Source of the DNA: Aedoeadaptatus acetigenes
Lineage (GTDB): Bacteria; Bacillota; Clostridia; Tissierellales; Peptoniphilaceae
Length of the DNA: 64,000 nucleotides
Direction: 5' to 3'
Assembly (NCBI RefSeq): GCF_025566985.1
Contig: NZ_JAOQJD010000001.1
Coordinates: 62,001-126,000 of the forward strand
Shown here: one piece after another, positions 9,030 through 17,602 of the stretch
Layout of the letters: each line of letters opens with the position of its first letter
Numbering within the stretch: position 1 is the first letter of the stretch
The notes under the pieces: generated by a model
Told to the model about the DNA's origin: nothing
Databases searched by the model: none
Seen by the model: the letters and a program-made list of their open reading frames with translations, nothing else
Position numbers and translations under genes: made by a program

Positions 9030-10340
9030 TCAGCTCCATCTCTCCCTTACGATCTGTTTAAATTCGTCGCCTCGCACTTCGTAGTTGGGGAATTGATCCC
9101 AAGAGGCGCATGCCGGGGAAAGCAACACAGCTTCTCCCGCCACGGCGCGATCCATGGCCGCTTCCGCGGCTTCTTTCATGGTTTCGAATTCCTTCACTTC
9201 TTTTACGCCGGCTTCCAAGGCTTCTTCTTTGATAATCGCCTTCGTCGCGCCGTACACATAGAGGCAGGCGATGGCTTGTGCGTGTTTTTCAAAAAGAGAT
9301 TTAAAATCACTACCCTTGTCGAAGCCGCCGGCCAGCAAGTGAATGGGCTTCGATAAGCTTGCCAGGGCCACGTCCGTGGAATCGGGATTGGTTCCCTTGG
9401 AGTCGTTGTAGTAGTCCACGCCGTTAAAGGTGTCCACGAATTCCATGCGGTGGCTGACGCCCCGGTAATTCATCAGGGTGTTTTTAATGGATGCCACGTC
9501 CACACCGAGGACATAGGCGCAAAGGGCCGCCTCCAGGGCGTTTCTGACATTGTGATCCCCCACGAGGAGCATGTCGCTGCGATTCATGAGAAAGACTTTT
9601 TCCCCTTTGTAGGACAGATACAGGGCGTCTTGATCCTTGTAGGCGCCGTCTTGTTGAACGGGGGTGGTGCTTACCACCAGGGCATGATCCGCTTCTTCGC
9701 CGATCATGGCCAAGTAGGGATCGTCGATGTTTAAGATAAGTACGTCCTCATCCCTTTGATTGGCAAAGACCTTTTCCTTGCTCTTTCTGTAAGCTTCCAC
9801 GGATTTATGGTGATCCAAATGATCTTCCGTCACATTGGTTAAAATCGCCACTTTCGGCCGAAATTCCAAGGTGGTTTCCAGCTGAAAACTGGAACATTCG
9901 ATAACTAAGTAATCGTCTTTTTTGGCCCGCTTCGCCAAAGGCAAGACGCCGACGCCGATGTTGCCGCCCACATAGGCGACTTTTCCGCCGTCGATTAAGA
10001 GATGGTATAAGAGATCCGTGGTGGTGGTTTTTCCGTTGGTGCCCGTAATGGCGATGAAGTTTTCGCAGTCGCTCAGAAGGTAGGCCACCTCGATATCGGA
10101 AATAATCGGTACGTCTTTTTCCGCCAGCTCCGGCAAGAGGCCGCTATCCAGTGGAATCCCGGGGCTCTTTACGACAAAATCCACGTCTTCGCCATCGTAA
10201 AAGGGCAATTCTTCTTCGATCAAATCCACGCGGCTTTTGTTGTCGTCGTAGACGTAAAGGGAGTTGTCCTCCTTTAAGGCATCGATGGCGCTTAACCCTG
10301 TGGTACCTAATCCGTAAATCAATATTTTCTTATTTTTCAT
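9030..10340 (-). CDS. murD: UDP-MurNAc-L-Ala:D-Glu ligase MurD
   Basis: Cytoplasmic Mur ligase that adds D-glutamate to UDP-MurNAc-L-alanine using ATP. The P-loop TGTNGKTTTTDLLYHLL (about residue 100) is intact, followed by ECSSFQLETT and the ligand residues NVTEDHLDHH and YNDSKGTNPDST typical of MurD. The N-terminal domain is a short Rossmann fold (KILIYGLGTTGLSAID). At 436 residues it is slightly shorter than many MurD proteins. It lies between mraY and ftsW. Confidence 0.96.
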   Translation of the reverse strand: MKNKKILIYGLGTTGLSAIDALKEDNSLYVYDDNKSRVDLIEEELPFYDGEDVDFVVKSPGIPLDSGLLPELAEKDVPIISDIEVAYLLSDCENFIAITGTNGKTTTTDLLYHLLIDGGKVAYVGGNIGVGVLPLAKRAKKDDYLVIECSSFQLETTLEFRPKVAILTNVTEDHLDHHKSVEAYRKSKEKVFANQRDEDVLILNIDDPYLAMIGEEADHALVVSTTPVQQDGAYKDQDALYLSYKGEKVFLMNRSDMLLVGDHNVRNALEAALCAYVLGVDVASIKNTLMNYRGVSHRMEFVDTFNGVDYYNDSKGTNPDSTDVALASLSKPIHLLAGGFDKGSDFKSLFEKHAQAIACLYVYGATKAIIKEEALEAGVKEVKEFETMKEAAEAAMDRAVAGEAVLLSPACASWDQFPNYEVRGDEFKQIVRERWS

Positions 10341-10349
10341 GACACGCTC

Positions 10350-11309
10350 CTAAAAAATCAAGAAGTAACTTATGATGCAGAGGATCAGTTCTACTGCCGC
10401 AAACATGGCGACGATTTGTACTTCCCTCATCCCCTTCTGCTCGAAATGGTGATGAATGGGGCTCATAAGAAAAATTCGCTTTCCCCTCGTTTTAAAGGAG
10501 ATGACTTGCAAAATAACGGACAGGGTTTCGATGAAGTAGATGCCGCCGCAAATGGGAAGGAGCAGGGGCAGATTCAACAGAATGGCGATGGCCACCACGG
10601 CGCCGCCCAAGGCCAAGGAGCCCGTATCGCCCATAAAAACCTTGGCCGGGTATTTGTTGTAAAACAAAAATCCCAAGAGGCCGCCGGCCAACGTCATGCA
10701 AAAGAGCGCAATGGATGAGCGACCCATTTTTGCGCTCACCACGGCGAAAAACAAAAGAACGATCGTCGTCACCGTCGAGGACAGGCCGTCCAAGCCGTCG
10801 GTTAAGTTCACGGAGTTGACCGTGCCCACGACGACGAAAATAATAAAGGGAATAAAGAACATGCCGAAATCCACCGGCCGCATGGTGCCCGGCAAGAGCA
10901 CGGCGGTGGTGAGATTATCGGAACGAAGAATGAGAAAGTACAGGAGGACGGCGATGAAGATTTGGGCCAAAAGCTTTTGCAGCGCCGTAAAGCCCAGGTT
11001 CCTCTTGTTTACTACTTTCAGGTAGTCGTCGACAAAGCCCACAAGGCCGAAGCCCAAGGTGGAAATGAAAAGGATGGCCACTTCGTAGGTCATGTTTTTC
11101 GTAAGAAGCGTCCCGATGAGGGCCGCCGTGAGAAAAATCACGCCGCCGATGGTGGGCGTTCCCGCCTTGGACAGGTGGCTTTGGGGTCCGTCTTCGCGAA
11201 TTTCTTGTCCTGCGTGTAATCTTTTTAACATGGGAATGAATACTTTCCCGCCGATCATGGCGAGGATCCATCCCACCGCCAGGCTGATCAGTCCTGTGCC
11301 TATACTCAT
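10350..11309 (-). CDS. mraY: Phospho-MurNAc-pentapeptide translocase MraY
   Basis: Polytopic enzyme that transfers phospho-MurNAc-pentapeptide to undecaprenyl phosphate to make lipid I. The 319 residues contain about ten membrane segments. The catalytic Asp motif FVDDYLKV, the cytoplasmic motif NLTDGLDGL, the KVFMGDTGSLALGG motif and the HHHFEQKG loop are all intact. In this operon pbp2 is followed directly by mraY, so the murE-murF pair usually found between them is missing. Confidence 0.97.
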   Translation of the reverse strand: MSIGTGLISLAVGWILAMIGGKVFIPMLKRLHAGQEIREDGPQSHLSKAGTPTIGGVIFLTAALIGTLLTKNMTYEVAILFISTLGFGLVGFVDDYLKVVNKRNLGFTALQKLLAQIFIAVLLYFLILRSDNLTTAVLLPGTMRPVDFGMFFIPFIIFVVVGTVNSVNLTDGLDGLSSTVTTIVLLFFAVVSAKMGRSSIALFCMTLAGGLLGFLFYNKYPAKVFMGDTGSLALGGAVVAIAILLNLPLLLPICGGIYFIETLSVILQVISFKTRGKRIFLMSPIHHHFEQKGMREVQIVAMFAAVELILCIISYFLIF

Positions 11310-11323
11310 GCTTGCCTACTCCT

Positions 11324-13618
11324 TTAATTGTTACCGGCCTTGTTTCGGGCCTTGTTTGTCTTTTCTTTCGCCTCTCGACGATTGTTTCCGTCGGCATTGT
11401 TATCGGATGGTTTGTCCCTGACATCGGCTTCAAATCGAATGTGGATTTTTGCGCCTTTCGGCAAGATGTCGCCGGCCAAAGGCTCTTGGCTCACCACCGT
11501 GCCTTCCCCTTCCAAAACGTAATCCAGCTTGGAGGATTCAAGAATCTTTTCCACTTCCTGCTTCGTCTTTCCCCTGAAATTGGGAACGGTGCGCTCTCTT
11601 CCGTCGTTGGGGTCGATCTTTAAATCGACGATGGTGTTTTCATCCACTTCCGTCCCCGCTTCCGGGGCTTGTTGAATGACCATGCCGAAATCGCCGACAT
11701 TTTCCGAGGCCATGTTGAATTTAAGACCCGCGTCGGTCAACACCTTCCCTGCATCTTCTAAGAGCAGGTTCTTCACATCGGGGACGATGACTTTCTTTAC
11801 CTTTTTCGATTGGTCGCTTCCCGTCGGCGGAACGTCCCCTTCCTGAAGGGCCGCCGCCATAATTTCCGAAGCGATGGGCGCCGCCACGGTGCCGCCGAAG
11901 TAATCCCCTTCCGGTTCTTCGACGATGACGAGCACTGTGTATTTGGGGTCTTCGATAGGAGCCACGGATACAAAGGAGCTGATGTATTTATCCTTTTCGT
12001 AGCCGCCGGTGTCCGATACCTTCCCCGCGGTTCCCGTCTTGCCGCCGACGTGGTAGCGATTCACCGCGCCCATGGTGCCCGTGCCGTGATCCACCACGTG
12101 GGTCAGTAGGGTGCGCATGGTTTCGCTGGTGGTTTCGCTGATAACCTGGCGACGGACGGTGCGCCCCTGTTTCACCAAAACATTGCCGCTTACGTCTTGA
12201 ATCTCATCCACCACATAGGGCTTCAGAAGGTAGCCGCCGTTGGCCACGGCCGAGACCGCCGTCACCATTTGGATCGGCGTTACGGCGATGCCGTGGCCGT
12301 AACTCATGGTTGCCAGGCGGGCTTCGTTAATTTCTTTTATATTCGTCGGGACGATGCCTTTTTGTTCCGCAGGCAGGTCGATCCCCGTCTCTTCGCCGAA
12401 GCCGAAGGCCTGAATGTACTTAAACAGCCCTTCTTTCGAAAGCTCTCTGGCAATGTTCACAAAGGTTACATTGCAGGATTCGGAAAAGGCCTTATCCATG
12501 GTAATGTCTCCGTGGGGATTGGGAAGGGATGTACAGGTGATGGTGACGCCGGGAATGTCGCGGACGTAGCCGGTGCAGTAGTAGTGCTTTTTCGGATTGG
12601 TGGTGTCTTCTTCCAGCGCCGCCGCAGCCGTAATGGTTTTAAAGGTAGAACCGGGCTCGTAGGTGTCGCTCACGGAAAAATTTCGCCAGTTGTCGAACAG
12701 AATCTTCGACCGCTGCTCGTCTTTTAAATCCTTCCACACGGCCTTCTGCTCTTTCGTCGTCGGCCTGCTCGGGTGGTTTAAGTCGTAGTCGTCGGTGGAA
12801 GCCATGGCGCGAATGGCGCCGGTCTGCGTCTCCTGCACAATGGCCGTCATGCGGTGGGCGTGCTTTTTTTCCTGGTGACTGTCCAAGACATCTTCCACTT
12901 TTCGCTGAAGGGATTCGGAAATCGTCAGCTTTAAATTGGCGCCGGCGTTAATGGGCACTTGACTGTCCTTTTTCTTGCCGAAGGTCGGCGCGAGACGAAG
13001 CGCGTCGTCGTAATATTTTTCGATGCCGTAGCGGCCGTCTCCTTCTTTTCCCGCAAAGCCGATGACCAAGGAAGCCAAATCGTTGTTGGGATAGGTGCGA
13101 GCCTCGAAATCTTCCACGACGAGGCCGGGTATATCCGAATCCTTCAGTCGCAGGGCCACAGAGCGTTCCACATTGTTTTTCAGCAGGACATAGCCGCTTT
13201 TTTCCATGCGCTCGTCGAACTTCGCCTCGGTCATGTCCAGGGTCTTCAGGGCGAGGCGCCGAAGCTTTTCCCGCTCCTTCTGACTGTCCTTCGCGCCGGC
13301 CAAGATATTCGTGTCGATGTAGATGTCGGATTTGCTGATGTTTCCCACCAATTTGTTTCCGTCGGCATCAAAAATTAAGCCCCGCTCGGGACGCTTGACG
13401 CTTTTCGTCGTCAGTGCCAGGGCCTCGCGGGTCAGATTGTCGGCGTCGACGATTTGTAAATAGCCTACGCGCACCCACAAAATAAAAAAGAGCAAGCAGA
13501 GAAATACATATAGAAACGCCACTTTTCTGTCCATCTTTCGGAGATGGTTTAAAAGAAATCGACGATCTCTTTTTCTCTTCCTCACTCTTTTCGTTTGTTT
13601 ACTTTTCTGCTCCCCCAC
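11324..13618 (-). CDS. Class B penicillin-binding protein with two PASTA domains (PBP2x/SpoVD type)
   Basis: Septal D,D-transpeptidase that cross-links peptidoglycan made by FtsW. The order is: basic cytoplasmic N-terminus, one membrane anchor (about 34-53), PBP dimerisation domain, transpeptidase domain with intact catalytic motifs (STFK with Ser324 and Lys327, SCN, and KTGTAG), then two PASTA repeats (about 610-670 and 675-735) and a short Asn/Lys/Glu-rich tail. At 764 residues it matches PBP2x or SpoVD proteins. It lies between ftsL and mraY. A stage-specific role (SpoVD) cannot be told apart from general division (FtsI/PBP2x) by sequence alone. Confidence 0.94.
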   Translation of the reverse strand: MGEQKSKQTKRVRKRKRDRRFLLNHLRKMDRKVAFLYVFLCLLFFILWVRVGYLQIVDADNLTREALALTTKSVKRPERGLIFDADGNKLVGNISKSDIYIDTNILAGAKDSQKEREKLRRLALKTLDMTEAKFDERMEKSGYVLLKNNVERSVALRLKDSDIPGLVVEDFEARTYPNNDLASLVIGFAGKEGDGRYGIEKYYDDALRLAPTFGKKKDSQVPINAGANLKLTISESLQRKVEDVLDSHQEKKHAHRMTAIVQETQTGAIRAMASTDDYDLNHPSRPTTKEQKAVWKDLKDEQRSKILFDNWRNFSVSDTYEPGSTFKTITAAAALEEDTTNPKKHYYCTGYVRDIPGVTITCTSLPNPHGDITMDKAFSESCNVTFVNIARELSKEGLFKYIQAFGFGEETGIDLPAEQKGIVPTNIKEINEARLATMSYGHGIAVTPIQMVTAVSAVANGGYLLKPYVVDEIQDVSGNVLVKQGRTVRRQVISETTSETMRTLLTHVVDHGTGTMGAVNRYHVGGKTGTAGKVSDTGGYEKDKYISSFVSVAPIEDPKYTVLVIVEEPEGDYFGGTVAAPIASEIMAAALQEGDVPPTGSDQSKKVKKVIVPDVKNLLLEDAGKVLTDAGLKFNMASENVGDFGMVIQQAPEAGTEVDENTIVDLKIDPNDGRERTVPNFRGKTKQEVEKILESSKLDYVLEGEGTVVSQEPLAGDILPKGAKIHIRFEADVRDKPSDNNADGNNRREAKEKTNKARNKAGNN

Positions 13619-13634
13619 AAGAGCCTCCCACTGT

Positions 13635-14042
13635 TTATTTGAAAATATGCAAAACCGAGATCACCGGGTTCAGGTAGACGTTCTCGTTTACGTCGTTTTC
13701 CTCGTTGCGTACTTTCACGTCGATGTATTTTACCTGATCGTTGTCGGGATAGACCATCCCCAGCTGAAATTTCGCTTTTTTCATGATCTCGTCTGAATTT
13801 TTTATTTCATCTAAGTCGGCATTCATGTCCCTGTAAGTTTTGTCCATATCGACCAACGCCTTGTTTTGTGCCTCGATAGCTGCATTTAACAGGGCGATCT
13901 GCGTATGGGCCCTCAGTTGCAGACAGGCGGTGATGCCCACCATGCACAAAAGAATCCCGAAAAGGGCAGAACGGGACATCCACTTCCGCTTCGGACCTTT
14001 CGCGGGCCTCAGGCGGGGACGTTTCTTTTCGACTCGTTTCAT
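13635..14042 (-). CDS. ftsL: FtsL-like septum protein
   Basis: Small bitopic protein of 135 residues: a strongly basic N-terminus (about 1-22), one membrane segment (about 23-43), and an extracytoplasmic stretch with coiled-coil character (about 45-85) ending in the FtsL/DivIC-like region AKFQLGMVYPDNDQVKYIDV. Sequence conservation in this family is weak, so the call rests mainly on topology and on its fixed place between rsmH and the class B PBP. FtsL with DivIC/FtsB and DivIB normally activates the FtsW-PBP pair. Confidence 0.82.
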   Translation of the reverse strand: MKRVEKKRPRLRPAKGPKRKWMSRSALFGILLCMVGITACLQLRAHTQIALLNAAIEAQNKALVDMDKTYRDMNADLDEIKNSDEIMKKAKFQLGMVYPDNDQVKYIDVKVRNEENDVNENVYLNPVISVLHIFK

Positions 14043-14055
14043 TATAACACTCCCC

Positions 14056-14988
14056 CTAAATTTTTTCAGCTATACGCAGCTTCGCCGAATGGGCCCGATG
14101 ATTTCGTTTGAGTTCTTCATTCGATGCCGTGACGGGCTTTCTCGTTACGATTTCGATCTCACGCTTCTTTCCGCAGGTGCAAATGGGTTGCCTCGGCGGA
14201 CAGATGCAATCTTTATATAAATATTGAAAACTGTTTTTCACGATTCTGTCTTCCAGGGAATGGAAGGTGATGATTCCCAGCCGTCCGCCGGGCTTTAGGA
14301 GGCGGACCATCTCAGGAATCGACGATTCCAACACGTCCAGCTCCCGATTTACGGCGATGCGCAGGGCTTGAAACGTTTTCTTCGCCGGATGGCCACCCTC
14401 TTGCCGCACTTTTTTCGGGATGGCTTTTTTTATAACCGTCACCAATTGGAAGGTGGTGGCGATGGGCGCTTCCTTGCGCTCTTTCACGATAAATTGCGCG
14501 ATGCGATCGGCCCAGCGCTCTTCCCCGTAGCTTTTGATGATTTTCGCCAGATCCTTTTCGCTGTACGTGTTCACGATGTCGTAGGCGCGCAAAGACATGG
14601 TCCTGTCCATGCGCATGTCCAGCGGGCCGTCGAAGCGATAGCTGAACCCCCGCTCCGCCGAGTCGAATTGATGGGAACTGACGCCGATGTCCAGGAGAAT
14701 CCCGTCCACTTCCTCGATATGTAACGCTTTTAAAATAGCCGGCATGTCGACGAAATTGCCCTTCACCAATTGAAAGTTTTCGCCGATGCTTTCCAAATGC
14801 TTTCTCGCCGCGGCGAGGGCAGCATCGTCTTGATCGATGCCCACAAGCAGGCCGCTATCCAATCGCTTTAAAATTTCGCCGCTGTGCCCGGCGCCCCCTA
14901 AGGTGCCGTCCACGTAGGTGCCGTCGGGTCGTATCTTTAATCCCTCGATAACCTCGTTCATTAGAACGGGCTCGTGTTTAAATTCCAT
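14056..14988 (-). CDS. rsmH: 16S rRNA m4C1402 methyltransferase RsmH (MraW)
   Basis: SAM-dependent N4-methyltransferase acting on C1402 of 16S rRNA. Conserved motifs: HEPVLMNEVIEGL at the N-terminus, the SAM loop DGTLGGAGHS, GILLDIGVSSHQFDSAERGFSY, and GGRLGIITFHSLEDRIVK near the C-terminus. The start is taken at 14988 (310 residues), preceded by AGGAGGGACC. The longer in-frame extension to 15087 would run through the mraZ coding region. It begins 8 bp after mraZ. Confidence 0.96.
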   Translation of the reverse strand: MEFKHEPVLMNEVIEGLKIRPDGTYVDGTLGGAGHSGEILKRLDSGLLVGIDQDDAALAAARKHLESIGENFQLVKGNFVDMPAILKALHIEEVDGILLDIGVSSHQFDSAERGFSYRFDGPLDMRMDRTMSLRAYDIVNTYSEKDLAKIIKSYGEERWADRIAQFIVKERKEAPIATTFQLVTVIKKAIPKKVRQEGGHPAKKTFQALRIAVNRELDVLESSIPEMVRLLKPGGRLGIITFHSLEDRIVKNSFQYLYKDCICPPRQPICTCGKKREIEIVTRKPVTASNEELKRNHRAHSAKLRIAEKI

Positions 14989-14996
14989 GGTCCCTC

Positions 14997-15428
14997 CTAA
15001 ATTCCGAGATCGGACAGTTGTTGGGCGATGTTGTCGTAGGACAGGGACTCGTCTTCCGTGTAGTCGTTCCACAAGCTGTCGGACCAAATTTCCATGCGGG
15101 TGCCAACGCCGATAATAACCGCGCTTCCGTCGAGTTTCGCGTAGTCCGTGAGATTCTGGGGAATGCGCACGCGGCCCTGTTTGTCCAGTTCGCCGTCACA
15201 TGCCCCGGAGAAGAAGTAGCGCACGAAGGCGCGGGCGTCTTTATGAGTGAGGGGCAGGGTCTTTAACTTCTCTTCCATGCGGCGCCATTCGTCCATGGGG
15301 AATAAAAAGATGCACTGATCCAAGCCCTTGGTCATGACGTAGCCGTCACGGATGCCGTCGCGAAATTTCGCCGGCAAGACCAAGCGCCCTTTTGTGTCGA
15401 TGGTATGTTTTACTTCACCGAAGAACAT
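14997..15428 (-). CDS. mraZ: Transcriptional regulator MraZ
   Basis: SpoVT/AbrB-like double-fold protein that regulates the dcw operon by binding repeats upstream of its own gene. It starts MFFGEVKHTIDTKGRLVLPAKFRD and contains a second half-domain with the matching DKQGRVRIPQ motif. The start at 15428 gives the family-typical 143 residues. A GTG start 30 bases upstream (15458) is possible, but it would make the operator repeats part of the coding sequence. First gene of the dcw operon, with promoter and operator just upstream. Confidence 0.95.
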   Translation of the reverse strand: MFFGEVKHTIDTKGRLVLPAKFRDGIRDGYVMTKGLDQCIFLFPMDEWRRMEEKLKTLPLTHKDARAFVRYFFSGACDGELDKQGRVRIPQNLTDYAKLDGSAVIIGVGTRMEIWSDSLWNDYTEDESLSYDNIAQQLSDLGI

Positions 15429-15432
15429 AGTG

Positions 15433-15470
15433 CCCCCACTTAAACCCTTTTCTACCACTCTCTCCCACTT
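15433..15470 (-). promoter_or_regulatory. Putative MraZ box array (four repeats)
   Basis: Reading the minus strand immediately before the mraZ start there are four phased copies of an AAGTGGG-like element: AAGTGGGA, GAGTGGTA, AAAGGGTT and TAAGTGGGG, spaced 10, 9 and 10 bp. MraZ is known to bind runs of TGGGN or AAAGTGG-like repeats with about 10-bp phasing upstream of mraZ, so this is a candidate autoregulatory operator lying between the promoter and the start codon. Confidence 0.68.
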
Positions 15471-15476
15471 AATTAT

Positions 15477-15504
15477 ATTTTACACCATTTAATTGGGTAT
15501 TCAA
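15477..15504 (-). promoter_or_regulatory. Promoter of the dcw operon
   Basis: On the minus strand TTGAAT (15499-15504) and TAAAAT (15477-15482) are separated by 16 bp, just upstream of the MraZ box array and mraZ. It lies directly beyond the lgt-operon terminator, so the dcw operon begins with a new transcript. Confidence 0.65.
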
Positions 15505-15510
15505 GCGCAA

Positions 15511-15540
15511 AATAAAAAAACCACCCAAAAAAGGTGGTTT
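15511..15540 (-). terminator. Rho-independent terminator after lgt
   Basis: Stem AAACCACC / GGTGGTTT around a short A-rich loop (15518-15540). On the minus strand it is followed by a long T run (complement of 15511-15517). It ends the yebC-to-lgt transcript. Confidence 0.8.
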
Positions 15541-15551
15541 CTCCGATGAAT

Positions 15552-16331
15552 TTATTTATTTGTCGCTGCCTTCTCTTCCTTCAGGGCATAATCGCCCGTT
15601 TTAATTCGCTTGGACTGCACAATTAACAAGAGGATGCCCAAGAAAATGCCGATGATGCTTACCACTTGCGCCGTGCGAAGCGGGCCGATGTAGAGGCTGT
15701 CCGTGCGGAGGCCTTCGATAAAGAAGCGGCCGATGCCGTAGAGAATCATGTACGCGCCGGCCAGCTCGCCGGGGAAGCGACGTTTCTTCGAAAGACAGAA
15801 GTAGAGAAAGAGAAAAATCCCCACATCTAAAATGGATTCGTAAAGAAAGGTAGGATGGACCATTTGCCCGCCCACATTAATTGCCCAGGGAACGGTGGTG
15901 ACGCCGCCGTGGGCTTCGCCGTTCATAAAGTTCCCCCAACGGCCGATGCCCTGTGCCAAGACGACGCCGGGGGCCAACATGTCCATGAGCTCGAAAAAGC
16001 TGATTTTTTTCGCGAGGCAGTAAATAAATATGGCCAGGGAACCTCCGAGGAGGCCACCGTGTATGGCCAAGCCGCCGTTTCGTATGGCGAGCACCTCGGA
16101 CAGGTGGGCGCTGTAATACTCCCATTCAAAAAAGACGTAATAAGCCCTGGCGCCGATAATGCCTAAGGGCAAGGCGAAAATGCTCACGTCCACCACCGCC
16201 TCTTTGGGCACGCGGGGATTTCGCTCGATGAGCTTTTCCGCAAAAAAGATGGCGAGCAGAGCGCCACAGGCGATAAAGATGCCGTACCAGCGCACCTCTA
16301 AACCGAAGAGGGTAAATGCTACGGGATTCAC
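15552..16331 (-). CDS. lgt: Prolipoprotein diacylglyceryl transferase Lgt
   Basis: Polytopic membrane enzyme that transfers diacylglycerol from phosphatidylglycerol to the lipobox cysteine of prolipoproteins. The 259 residues contain seven or so membrane segments, an N-terminal LEVRWYGIFIACG, the catalytic-region motif RNGGLAIHGGLLGG, the Lgt signature IGRWGNFMNGEAHG and FLYES. It is the last gene of the yebC-DUF1461-deoC-lgt group, one base after the deoC stop. It would process the PstS lipoprotein encoded in the same window. Confidence 0.96.
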   Translation of the reverse strand: MNPVAFTLFGLEVRWYGIFIACGALLAIFFAEKLIERNPRVPKEAVVDVSIFALPLGIIGARAYYVFFEWEYYSAHLSEVLAIRNGGLAIHGGLLGGSLAIFIYCLAKKISFFELMDMLAPGVVLAQGIGRWGNFMNGEAHGGVTTVPWAINVGGQMVHPTFLYESILDVGIFLFLYFCLSKKRRFPGELAGAYMILYGIGRFFIEGLRTDSLYIGPLRTAQVVSIIGIFLGILLLIVQSKRIKTGDYALKEEKAATNK

Positions 16332-16332
16332 T

Positions 16333-16974
16333 TTATTCTCCTACGATGGCGATGGACTTCGACGCGCCGATTCGGCTCGCACCGGCGGCGATCATGGCTT
16401 CGGCGGTTTCTCTGTCCCGAATGCCGCCGCTGGCTTTCACGCCCATGGCATCGCCCACGGCTTCACGCATGAGCTTTACATCTTCTGTCGTGGCGCCGGC
16501 CGTAGAAAAGCCCGTGGAGGTCTTCACGAAATCCATGCCCGCCTCTTTGGCCAAGGCGCAGGCCTTCTTCTTTTCTTCATCGGTGAGAAGGCAAGTTTCC
16601 AAAATGACTTTGACCACGGCATCTTTCGCCGCTTCCCTTACGGCCTTCATGTCTTCGAGAACCAAATCATATTCGCCGCTTTTTAATGCGCCGATATTCA
16701 GTACCATATCCACTTCGTCGGCGCCGTTTTCCACGGCTTCCTTCGCTTCGAATGCCTTTACTGTTTTCGTATTGGCCCCCAAGGGAAAGCCGATGACCGT
16801 GCACACCTTCACCTCGGAATCCGCCAATCGCTCAGCCGCGAGAGTGACCCAGCAGGGCTCCAAACAGACGGAGGCGAAGTCATAGGCCTTGGCTTCATCG
16901 ATGACTTTAATGACTTCGTCTTTCGTCGCATCGGGATTTAAGATGGTGTGGTCGATGGTTTTATTTAATCTCAT
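16333..16974 (-). CDS. deoC: Deoxyribose-phosphate aldolase
   Basis: Class I aldolase that splits 2-deoxyribose 5-phosphate into glyceraldehyde 3-phosphate and acetaldehyde. The N-terminal DHTILNPDAT, the GFPLGAN motif, the Schiff-base lysine region DFVKTSTGF and the second lysine segment VKASGGIRD are intact. At 213 residues it has the normal length. Its start overlaps the preceding DUF1461 gene by 14 bp. No other deoxynucleoside catabolic gene is nearby, so the neighbourhood does not indicate a dedicated deo operon. Confidence 0.95.
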   Translation of the reverse strand: MRLNKTIDHTILNPDATKDEVIKVIDEAKAYDFASVCLEPCWVTLAAERLADSEVKVCTVIGFPLGANTKTVKAFEAKEAVENGADEVDMVLNIGALKSGEYDLVLEDMKAVREAAKDAVVKVILETCLLTDEEKKKACALAKEAGMDFVKTSTGFSTAGATTEDVKLMREAVGDAMGVKASGGIRDRETAEAMIAAGASRIGASKSIAIVGE

Positions 16975-17602
16975 GTTTACTTCCTTTCAAAAAGGCAAAG
17001 GAGGCCACGATCAGAAGCCCCACTGCCATAATCAGGCCGATTTGTTTGACCATGCCGAAGAAAAAAGCCTCCGGAAGCATTTTGATCATCAGATCCGTGG
17101 CCGGATCCATTAGCCAGAGCTTGTTGGAGAAAAAGAGGGTGTGGAAGGTGTACCAGGCCTCGGTGAAATTCATGGCGATGCCGCCGCCTAATATAAGAAA
17201 TGTGGCGACCAACGCGAGGGCAGCCCGCCCGATGCTTCTCAATCCTTCTTTCACGCCGAATTTTTTCGCCAAGGCAAAAAAGCCGGTGGTGGCCACAACT
17301 GTCGCTGCAACACAGAGTCTGCGCATGAGGTGAAACAGAGCGTATACGTCCGCCATGTGATCCACTTCATTCTCGTTGAAATGCGGGGTCAACACCCGAG
17401 GATCGCCCTGCTTTAAATAAACGCGCAGCGCCGCGGAGATTCTGTCCAATTCCTTCAAGGACTTTCCCGTCTCCGCCGGAATTTTATTTTCAATCATTTG
17501 GCGGTGGTAATAGGCCTCGTTTCCACTGACCGAGTCCGTGGCCGTGCCGAACAACAGAAAAGTGAAGCTCACAGCCACGAGCGTAGCTAAAATCCACCTC
17601 AT
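16961..17602 (-). CDS. DUF1461 / TIGR01906-type integral membrane protein
   Basis: Unknown function. The 213 residues show an N-terminal membrane segment (about 1-22), an outside domain of about 85 residues (DSVSGNEAYYHRQMIEN...DVYALFHLM) and three further membrane segments, the layout of the TIGR01906/DUF1461 family of Firmicutes. The start at 17602 gives an ATGA overlap with yebC. The longer in-frame start at 17629 only adds a run of arginines that is the out-of-frame reading of the acidic yebC tail, so it is rejected. Family assignment is by topology and resemblance; the role is not known. Confidence 0.72.
   Translation of the reverse strand: MRWILATLVAVSFTFLLFGTATDSVSGNEAYYHRQMIENKIPAETGKSLKELDRISAALRVYLKQGDPRVLTPHFNENEVDHMADVYALFHLMRRLCVAATVVATTGFFALAKKFGVKEGLRSIGRAALALVATFLILGGGIAMNFTEAWYTFHTLFFSNKLWLMDPATDLMIKMLPEAFFFGMVKQIGLIMAVGLLIVASFAFLKGSKHEIK

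Noticed and set aside
14989..15087. N-terminal extension of RsmH
   Set aside because: It lies within mraZ in another frame, and the ATG at 14988 has AGGAGGGA in front.
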